Made by a program: the position numbers and the translations under genes
Shown: piece after piece, positions 56,030 through 64,000 of the stretch
How positions within the stretch are numbered: position 1 is the stretch's first letter
Layout: each line of letters begins with the position of its first letter
Notes under the pieces: generated by a model
Database searches by the model: none
What the model was told of the DNA's origin: nothing
What the model saw: the letters and a program-made list of their open reading frames with translations, nothing else
Origin: Anolis sagrei
Taxonomy: Eukaryota > Chordata > Lepidosauria > Squamata > Anolidae
NCBI RefSeq assembly: GCF_037176765.1
Contig: NC_090022.1
Location: 86,625,891-86,689,890, forward strand
Direction of reading: 5' to 3'
Length of the DNA stretch: 64,000 bases

Positions 56030-57110
56030 TTTTCCCGGCTGCTCCTTTGGGCCAGGGGAGTGGGGGGGGGTCGTCTCCCTCATAACCTTTGCCCTCTAAG
56101 GGGGTCCCTTTGGAGACCCCTCCTCCTCTAAGCAAGAGAGAGAGAGAAAGAGGCGGGCGCCTTTAAAGGCGGCATCTCCGCCCCTGACTCGGAGAGAGAG
56201 CCCCCCCCCCCCCGGTCCTTGCCGCTGTCTCACTCTCTCTCCCTCTCTGTCTCTGCTCCAGGCCCCGCCAAAAGGAGAATCCCCCTCCTCTTCTCTGCCT
56301 CCGCCGCCGCCGCCGCCTCCTCCTTGGCTGCCCACTCGGCCCGGTGGGGCGCGGCCAGTGCATGAGGGCAGCGCGAAGAGGAGGAGGAGGAGGAGGAGGC
56401 TCAGGAGGAGGAGGAGGAGGCGAGGAGGAGCGGCTCCCTCCCGCCCGGGCCCTGGCAGCCGCTGCCGCCGCCACCGCCGCCTCCTCCTCCGCCGGGTTTC
56501 GGGGCCCCGGAGGCTGAGGCCGGCGCTGGGCGCCCGGGACATGCGGCCTCGCCCAGGAGGAGGAGGAGGAGGAGGAGGAGGGGGAGGAAGGCCGGGCCCA
56601 GGAGGAGGAGGAGGAGAGGGAGAGGGGGGACATGAGGCTCCGCAATGGCACCTTCCTCACGCTGCTGCTGGGCTGCCTCTGCGCCCTCTTCTCGCTCTCC
56701 TGGTACGGCGCCTTCGGGGGCCACAAAGGTAAGGGGAAGCCGGGAAAGGGGAGAAGGGGGGAGAAGGGGAAGGGGCCTTCCGCACTGCGCCTCAGGCCGA
56801 GGAGGGGGAGAGAGGAAGGGAAAGGAAAGGAGGGGGGGCTGGCGCACCTGGCCTCCACAGGGGACCCCGACAGGCCCACACCTGCCACGCATTCGGGGAG
56901 GAGGAGGAGGAGGAGGAGGAGAGACTCAGTCCTGTCAGGCCTTGGGTCACTCAGCCCCACGTTGAGCCTCCCCAAAACAGCCCCCGCCTCGGACAGGTCG
57001 TTGCCCCCTCCTCTCTCGCCCTCCCCCCGCCTTCCTCGCCCTGCTTTTGATGCCTTCAGGAGAGCAGTCAGACCTCCCCCCCTCCCCTTTCCTGTTTTGA
57101 AGGAAAGCAG
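56030..57110 (+). promoter_or_regulatory. MGAT4B: CpG island, promoter and 5' UTR of MGAT4B
   Basis: Dense CpG and G+C, (GAG)n and (CCG)n runs, and a strong drop to ordinary composition on both sides. The start site lies somewhere in about 56200-56600; no TATA box is evident. Confidence 0.75.
56632..56728 (+). CDS. MGAT4B: MGAT4B first coding exon (partial gene, continues past window)
   Basis: MGAT4B is the Golgi alpha-1,3-mannosyl-glycoprotein beta-1,4-N-acetylglucosaminyltransferase B, which adds the beta1,4 GlcNAc branch to N-glycans. This exon encodes only the short cytosolic tail and signal anchor: MRLRNGTFLTLLLGCLCALF then SLSWYGAFGGHK, nearly identical to the human start. The GT of GTAAGG follows at 56729, leaving one base of the next codon, as expected for this exon. 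The catalytic exons lie beyond 64000, so 56729-64000 is intron 1. It is divergent from SQSTM1, as in human. The upstream purine-rich 5' leader contains long GAG/GGA repeats that create spurious reading frames. Confidence 0.93.
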
Positions 57111-57274
57111 CTCCTGAGGCCAAGCTTAAAAAGAGAGGGAAAACGCCACTTGTTTCCCAGTCCTGTTGCCTTGGCTGTCCCACTTGTGGCCCTCCAGCTG
57201 GAGAAGCAGGAGTGGACTTCTCCCCCCCCCCTCTTCACACACCTTTTCTTCCCCTTTCCTTCACCCTTGTTTTG

Positions 57275-57325
57275 ATACCCCCTGGGGGCACAAAGAGTCC
57301 GAAGCTACTGACCGAATAAACAACA
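57275..57325 (+). mobile_element. BovB/RTE 3' tip
   Basis: GGGGGCACAAAGAGTCCGAA then CTGACCGAATAAACAAC. Confidence 0.65.
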
Positions 57326-57664
57326 AACCCCAGATAAACTCATGTATAAGTCGACCTCAGGTGTAAATCAAAGGCAGAGGCAGGAGCCAAATCAATGGCT
57401 CTTGATCTGACCCCTTAAATAAGTCATGGGTCATTCTGTATACTAGGCAGGAGAAGGCCTTCATCCCCTCTGGTGCCCAGCCAGCCCAGCCCCACCCAGG
57501 CATTGAAAAGGACCAAAATTGATGCCCTGGTGGAGAGAGCAAAGGGGGCTGGTGCCACTCCTAGGTTCAGTAGCCTTTCTCCACTCCACTCAGGGAGGAG
57601 GGTGGCTCTTTTTGGAAAGGAATTAAGGCACAGTACTTACATCTGACCTGTGGAGAAGTAGACA

Positions 57665-58430
57665 AAGTTTTTTTGGGTTGCTGTGAATTTTCCAGGCTGT
57701 ATAGCCATGTTCCAGAAGCATTATCTCCTGATTTTTTGCCCACATCTATGGCAGGCGTCCTCAGAGGTTGTGAGGTCTGTTGGAAACTAAGTAAGTTAAG
57801 TTTATATATCTGTGGAATTGTCCAGAGTGGGAGAAACAACTCTTGTCTGCTTGAGTCAAGTGTGAATGTTGCAATTGGCCACCTTTATTAGCACTGAATG
57901 GCTTTGCAGCTTCAAATTGCTGCCTGGGGGATCCTTTGTTGGGAGGTGTTAGCTGGCTCTGATTAATTCTTGCCTGGAATCCCCCTGCTTTTTGAATGTT
58001 GCACTTTATTTGCTGTCCTGATTGCCGGGGAAAATCTTTTGTTGGGAGGTGTTAGCTGGTCCTGATTGATTCTTGTCTGGAATTCCCCTGCTTTTTGAGT
58101 GTTGCTCTTTATTTACTGTCCTGGTTTTAGTGTTTGTTTGTTTTTAAATACTGGTAGCCAGATTTTGTTCATTTTCATGGTTTCCTCCTTTCTGTTGAAA
58201 TTGTCCACATGCTTCTGGATTTCAGTGCATTCTCTGTGTAATCTGACATGGTAGTTGTTAGAGTGGTCCAGCATTTCTGTGTTCTCAAATAATAAGCTGT
58301 GTCCTCTGGGGATGCCTGCCATAGACGAGGGCAAAACGTCAGGAGAGAATGCTTCTGGAACATAGTCATACAGCCCCGAAAACTCAACAGCAACCCAGTG
58401 ATTCCAGCCATGAAAGCCTTCCACAACACA
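57665..58430 (-). mobile_element. PLE fragments with GIY-YIG remnant and two ends
   Basis: At 58113-58424 the minus strand encodes LLFENTEMLDHSNNYHVRLH and KHVDNFNRKEETMKMNKIW, as at 7212. An antisense end (CATCCTCAGAGGTTGTGAGG) is near 57745 and a sense end (GATGCCTGCCATAGACGAGG) near 58309, with shared 3' body between. Confidence 0.65.
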
Positions 58431-59270
58431 TTTGTTTTTGACTAAAATTCTTAGACTTATGCACTAGTACACAGGGTACTGTGGTTTCCTCCCACTGCTG
58501 AACACAGCCTCCCTGCTTCCAACAGACTTTTGAGACTTTGCTGGGTGTGAGCTCCAGTAGCCAGGCAGGGCATGTTGCTTTTCCTTTGGAATCCAGTTTT
58601 CCCTGAACTTCATCATACTGAAAATGCCCACCAAGGCAGCCACAGGTAGGGTGGGTTGAAGGTCCTTAGCCCTGCCCTGTGCTCTTAGTACTCCTTTTGT
58701 TGACATTGGATGGCTACTTGTGGTTGCTGGACCAGGCGGACGGAGTATCATTGCCAGCAATGCTTGAAATAAACTGGTGCTAAATGCTTAACAAACAAAG
58801 GGATGGTACCCCTGACTTCTTGTTTTGGCATGTTAGTAGGGATGGAGTTTTTGTTTTTGGAAAACACATTTCTCTCCCTCCCTCCCTCTGCTTTTACTGG
58901 TGAGTGTCTGCAGTGAATCACAATACTTCCCCTGCTGTTTGTGTTTACTTTGAATACATTTAGATCAGATGTATCACTGTTTTCTTTTACAGTGTATATA
59001 TGTTTCCTTGTGTTATTGTATACTGAACTTTGATTGTATATGCTTTACTTTCTGTTTTATTGGTTTTGTGCCTTTTAGTGGGATAATTGTTTCATACTGG
59101 AAAGAGAGAGTCTAAAACCAAGAATAGTGAGCTTTCCAAAAACTTGTTTAGACCTATCCACGTGTTTTGGCAAGGGATGGCACACAAAAGCAGGCATGTA
59201 AAAAGAAGGAAGCATGTTTGAGACATGCTGAAAAGGTGCTTGAGGGGCTGGATTGTGTTTGGCTTGTCTT

Positions 59271-59422
59271 GGGGCCTTTCCGAACAGGCTCTATATCCCA
59301 GGATCTGATCTCAGGTTTTCTGTTTATCCCAGATTTTCTGGCAGTGCAGACTCATATCATCCAGTTTAAAGCAGAAAACCTGGGATCGGTTCCTGTTATA
59401 CAAGGCCTGTCTGGAAGGGCCC
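59271..59422. mobile_element. Palindromic GGGCCCTTCCACAC-type MITE
   Basis: GGGGCCTTTCCGAACAGGCT...GGCCTGTCTGGAAGGGCCC. Confidence 0.7.
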
Positions 59423-59956
59423 TCAATCGTAACATCATGGAGAAGATATTGGGGCAAAAGGCTGCCCCTATTTCTATGGCTCCTAACCTGGGAAAGCTGA
59501 GAAATATCAGTCATGAGCAAAGGACATGAAAACATCATGTGCTCTGGAGTGATAAAACAGGGCCTTTTGGGATGGTGTGTGTGTTGTTGTGAGTAGCCAA
59601 ACCCTTCTCATTCCTGGCATTTTCATTCCTGTGTTCATACTTTTTGGACAACGGCCACAAGCACCTGTGTTGTTGTTGTATACAAATTGCTCATTTATGT
59701 TACAAGATGCACCCATATTGATAATTTATAGCAGTTTGATAACATTTTACCTGTAATGGTTATTACATTTGTAGTTAGATACTCCAAATTCTCTAGTGTA
59801 TTCCCCACAGCTACAACATAGGTTTCTATGACAGCGAATATCCAATACCTTACCAAATGACAAATTCCAGGTTCCTAGAGGATGGGGCAATTAAGGTGGA
59901 ATCTGTCTGTCAGGATTGTGTAGTATGGATACACTCACAGGTTCAGTGAGTATATC

Positions 59957-59961
<5 letters not shown>

Positions 59962-60008
<47 letters not shown>

Positions 60009-60031
60009 GGAGAGAGGGGGGAGAGAGAGGG
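59962..60031. repeat. (AT)n then (AG)n microsatellite
   Basis: About 22 AT units run into a purine GAGAGGGGGAGAG stretch. Confidence 0.92.
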
Positions 60032-60485
60032 GGATATACTTTTTCGGGTACATAGACAAAACACATTGGTGGGGTAGGTTGAGGGGAGTTGAAGGTATGG
60101 TTAGTGAGGGAGGGTCTGGATGGAATGGGAAGGGGGTGTAGGGGAAGCTATTACAGGGAGGGGAGACACAAACGGAAAGGAGGGTGAGGTATGGTGGTGG
60201 GGGAAAGTGAAAAAAGGGGAGGGGTAATCTTGACTTCCCAATCTTCTTCTCCATGTCTTCTATATTAGTTTAAGTCTCAAGATCTTCTTTATAATATCGG
60301 CTTCTCTCAATGTTGTTTTTAATGTTACTTCTGTTTGTGACCGGCCCTTAAATTCCTCTCAGATATTCCTCAATTAATTTCCAATTTGTTTTCTTTGCTG
60401 GCCTTCCTGTCGATTCTTTCAAATAAAAAGTTAGCTTATCCAATCACTCTGATTTTTGATGCTACAGTGGAGCAGCAGACTAAGT

Positions 60486-60662
60486 GTACTTATACACTGT
60501 AGAATTAATACAGTTTGACAACAGTTTGATTGCCGTGGCTCAGTTGTAGGTAACCACAAGAATTGATGTTTTACAAGGATTTTAGGAATCATTTAGGATT
60601 CCCAAGAGCCATGGCATGGAAATTGAAGTTGTGTCAAACTATATTAATTATACAGTGTAGAT
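60486..60662. mobile_element. Palindromic CTACACTGTAGAATTAATGCAG-type MITE
   Basis: TACACTGTAGAATTAATACA and TATTAATTATACAGTGTAGA form inverted ends. A second copy is at 62946-63175. Confidence 0.7.
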
Positions 60663-60663
60663 C

Positions 60664-60785
60664 AGGCATAGGTAAACTTCCGCCCTCCAGGTGTTTTGGA
60701 CTTCAACTCCCACAATTCCTAACAGCTAGGAATTGTGTGAGTTGAAGTTCAAAACACCTGGAGGGCTGAGGTGTGCCAATGCATG
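60664..60785. mobile_element. Palindromic CAGGCATGGGC-type MITE
   Basis: CAGGCATAGGTAAACTTCCG with CAACTCCCACAATTCCTAAC and its inverted partner. Confidence 0.7.
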
Positions 60786-60832
60786 CTGTAGTTGCACCCT
60801 AGGTTTCCCAATCAAACACATTGCCTTTCTAG

Positions 60833-61315
60833 CAGGCCTGTAGCGAGGGGGTAGTTTTAGGGGTTCAACCCCCCCCCCCGAAATGTTTCAGATTTTTTTA
60901 AAAAACCTGGTTTACTCATGAATTTTAACTGGTTAACCCAATCCCCATGCTAAGTCTATGAGATGCAAAAAATTAAGAGTCCCTCCAGAACTGCAAGCAC
61001 TATCTCAGGCAAATATTGACAATTTATTCACACTGTCATTACTTGCAGCAATAGCCGATGTAGTGAAGCAACCAAGTTGGGTGTGTGTGTGTTGAATGCT
61101 CTCATTAAGGAGGCCAGACTTGGTGGAGGTGGTTGACAGGGGTGGAGCTGCAGGCTATTGAAGGTTGCTCTGCCCCCTGCTGCGCTCTTTGCTTCAGCGT
61201 GAGCTAGGAGGCAAGTTTCAACCCCCCCCCCCAAATTTTCAACCCTCCCCGAAATTTTCAACCCCCCCCCCCCATTGTCAACCCTCCCCGAAAATTTTTT
61301 CTGGCTACAGCCCTG
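60833..61315. mobile_element. hAT element with CAGGCCTGTAGC ends
   Basis: CAGGCCTGTAGC and GGCTACAGCCCTG ends; perfect 8-bp duplication CTTTCTAG (60825-60832, 61316-61323). Interior has several poly-C tracts. Confidence 0.87.
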
Positions 61316-61323
61316 CTTTCTAG

Positions 61324-62945
61324 TAAAGTAGCTTAAACAAGGAGGCAGTTTGATTTCATTTGGGATGAAGATCCTTTGGCCTGCTAGATGGTTTGGTCTA
61401 CCTCTGAGTGTGCAGATAGGGACTTCTCCTGGACTGTCTTCAGTCTTAAGGGAAGTCCCAGGCGGCTGTCAAGGCAGAAGCTTAAGAAGTGAGATGTACT
61501 GCATTGTGATCCCATAGTGTCAGTCCACAGTGCCATTGGAATAATGTTCTTTGTCATAAAGCATGCTTAAGAGTCCTGTTCTGAGCGCTTCTATCCTGGT
61601 GAGACTGGACTGTGACAGCATCAAACATCTCATTTCTGTTTCAACGGCTGGAAACATCGAGTTATCTAATGTTTAAAAGATTTGGAGAGGATCCCTTTGC
61701 AGCCACTCGCTCCAAGTTTTCTCTTGTTATCCTGTAGTTAAATCATTTTGCAGAAGAATAAAAAGAAGCAAACAGCCAAACCCCGCAGTCTTAAGTGCAG
61801 TTTAAGGTAAATTGAATAAGCTTCCCTATAAAGTCAAATTACAGAGAGAATACCACATTGATTGTGAGATTTATTCCCTTACTGCCTCCCCACAGCTAGC
61901 AGCTATACCTGTGTCCCATCGGTTTTGTCAGCAAGCAGCACAACTCTCTTAAAGGTTTCAGGATAGATTTGCCTTGAAGAAGCCATGGCTTCCAAAGTAG
62001 CAAATATCCAAGGACAGTTCTCTCAAGACTGGTGCAGTTCTACCAGTTCAAGTCAACTGCGAAACTGAGATTGAGAGAAAGAGGAAGGGACTAGTACAGT
62101 CAGGATTAGCTACAGCATTGAAGCATGGTTTTTCTGACAGTAACCTCTGAAGGAATAAATGCACTGGGTTCTTTATGAGGAAAACATAGATTCCTATTTT
62201 TATATCTTTGGCCCTGGCTGTGCAGAAGGTTTGTGGATTTGCCATTTTGATATGAATACCAGCTCATTTCTGCATTTCGCAATAATAGGTGGTGAATTTT
62301 ATCTTGTATGCTTATCATGCCCTAGATACGTCTAAAGTAAAAGCTACCATATTTTTCAGGAGTTACAAAGGGGTGAAAAACATGTTCAGTAGGGCTTCTT
62401 ACATTCCTGGATTTCTGTTGTTTGCACAATTGTGAATGCAATTTCATGCTATGATGATTTCGGTGTGGTAGCCAGCGTGGAATGATTTCAATGCACTTAC
62501 AATAATTTGATTCTTTAGGAAATTCATTTTTATTGAATATATTGAATTTGTTTTAGCATTTTGTTTTTGTTTTGTTTTTTGGGTTTCTTGGGGGCGATTG
62601 GGGGGTTTGCTGTGGGATTTTAGGGCGAGATGAGTAGTTCCCTTGTTTGGGGCTTTGTGATACATAGAAGCTATCAATAACTCAAGATCAAATTAGAGGC
62701 TATATTAAATGCACATGGTGAGAGTTAAGAAATGAAACCCAAATAGGGTCAGTACAATTAAAAAAATGATTGGAGAAAGATTTAACCTTCCTCTGCCTGC
62801 TCATTCTGGGTGCAGTCCAGATTGCGTGCTCCATTTACTTACTTGTACGTTTTTCAAAAAGGCCTTTAAAAGTAGATGCAACACCTCCTGTATACAGTCT
62901 GATGTGACTCTCAACAGAACAGACATCAGCACTCTTGACACACCT
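61324..62945 (+). other. MGAT4B: MGAT4B intron 1, unassigned part
   Basis: No repeat or exon signal recognised in about 1.6 kb. Confidence 0.45.
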
Positions 62946-63175
62946 GGCTTTGGGTATATCTACACTGTAGAATGAATGTAGTGTGGTAACCCTTTAAATG
63001 TCATGGCTCAATGCTATTAAATCCTGAGGGTTGTAGTTTGGTGAGACACCAGAACTCTTTGGCAGAGAAGACTGCAGAACTTATAAAACTACACCTCCCA
63101 TAAGTTCACAGCACTGAGTCATGGCGGTTAAAGTGGTGTCAAACTGCATTAGTTCTACAATGTAGATGCACCTTT
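62946..63175. mobile_element. Palindromic CTACACTGTAGAATTAATGCAG-type MITE
   Basis: ATCTACACTGTAGAATGAAT and ATTAGTTCTACAATGTAGAT ends. Confidence 0.7.
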
Positions 63176-63234
63176 TAGTCAGGAATACAATTGAAGTAGA
63201 ATTGAGAATGGATGTCTTTTGAGATCTTCCTTAA

Positions 63235-64000
63235 CTGAAACAAAGCTAACAAAATGAAGTTCAACAGAAATAAATGCAAGACACTCTACTTAGGCAGAAA
63301 AGAATGAAATGCAAAGATACACAATAGGGACGCCTGGCTCGAGAGCAGTACGTGTGAAAAACATCTTGGAGTCCTTGTGGACAACATATTAAACATGAGC
63401 CAACAATGTCATGTGGCAGCTTAAAAAGCCAATGGAATTTTGACCTGCATAAATAGGAGTCTAGTGTCTAGATCCAGGAAAGTCATGCTACCCCTTTATT
63501 CTGCCTTGGTCAGGAACATCTGGAATCACACTGTGTCCAGTTAAGGGCACCGCAATTGAAGGGAGATGTTGACGAGCTGCAATGTGTCCAGAGGAAGGCA
63601 GCTAAAATGATCAAGGGCCTGGAAAATAAGCCCTATGAGGAGTGACTTAGAAGAACTGGGCATGTTTAGCCTGCAGAAGAGAAGGCTGAGAGAAGACATG
63701 AGGAGGACCATGTATAAATATGTGAGGGGAAGTCATAAGAAGGAGGGAACAGCCTTGTTTTCTGCTGCCCTGGAGACTAGGACGCAGAACAATGGCTTCA
63801 AACTACAGGAAAGGAGATTCCACCTGAATATTAGGAAGACCTTCCAAACTGCGAGACCTGTTCAGCAGTGGAACTCTCTCCCCTGGAGTGTGGTGGAGGC
63901 TCCTACTTTGGATGCTTTGAAACAGAGGCTGGATGGGCTTCCGTCGAGGTGCTTTGAATACAATTTTCCTGCTTCTTGGCAGGGGGTTGGACTGGATGGT
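63235..64000 (+). mobile_element. CR1 LINE 3' region, running off the window
   Basis: Longest CR1 piece here: AAAATGAAGTTCAACAGAAA through CTGGAGACTAGGACGCAGAA to GGGGGTTGGACTGGATGG at the edge. It includes the degraded end of the ORF upstream. Confidence 0.85.

Noticed and set aside
56163-57117. Frames of 160-270 codons around the MGAT4B start, on both strands
   Set aside because: CpG-island and (GAG)n artefacts; only the MRLRNGTFLTLLL frame matches a known protein and splices correctly.

Overview
The window is vertebrate genomic DNA and most likely comes from a squamate reptile, probably an iguanian lizard (Anolis- or Sceloporus-like). Three conserved vertebrate genes are present as spliced, single-copy loci. 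The rest is a reptile-type repeat mixture: CR1, L2-like and BovB/RTE-like LINE ends, tRNA- and 5S-derived SINEs, many short hAT and mariner-type DNA elements, a Helitron-like element and Penelope-like (PLE) ends. The lineage is inferred from repeat content. The genes were recognised by recalled protein similarity, not by a search.

Layout. (1) 3203-13291, plus strand: MRNIP, complete coding sequence in 7 exons (353 codons), poly(A) signal at 13401. (2) 26251-14535, minus strand: SQSTM1/p62, complete coding sequence in 8 exons (452 codons), tail-to-tail with MRNIP, poly(A) signal at 14399-14404. (3) 56632-56728, plus strand: first coding exon of MGAT4B in a CpG island, divergent from SQSTM1; its other exons lie beyond the right edge. 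The order MRNIP-SQSTM1-MGAT4B and the orientations match human 5q35. The roughly 30 kb between SQSTM1 and MGAT4B holds no gene that I can support and is filled with repeats.

Functional links. SQSTM1 keeps its PB1, ZZ, LIR, KEAP1-binding and UBA elements. An NF-E2/ARE-type site lies about 0.68 kb upstream of its ATG, compatible with the known p62-KEAP1-NRF2 feedback loop. MRNIP (MRN-complex partner in DNA repair) and MGAT4B (Golgi N-glycan branching) are unrelated neighbours.

Most interesting non-genic structure: short PLE-type insertions, two of them head-to-head palindromes, with target duplications of 11-16 bp and a hammerhead-ribozyme-like core; a ~119-bp minisatellite in SQSTM1 intron 1 that grew from a CR1 LINE end; a GC-rich array of stacked hairpins inside an hAT-like element with a perfect 8-bp target duplication; and several datable nested insertions. 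I found no convincing new gene system and recognised no retrovirus or LTR element.
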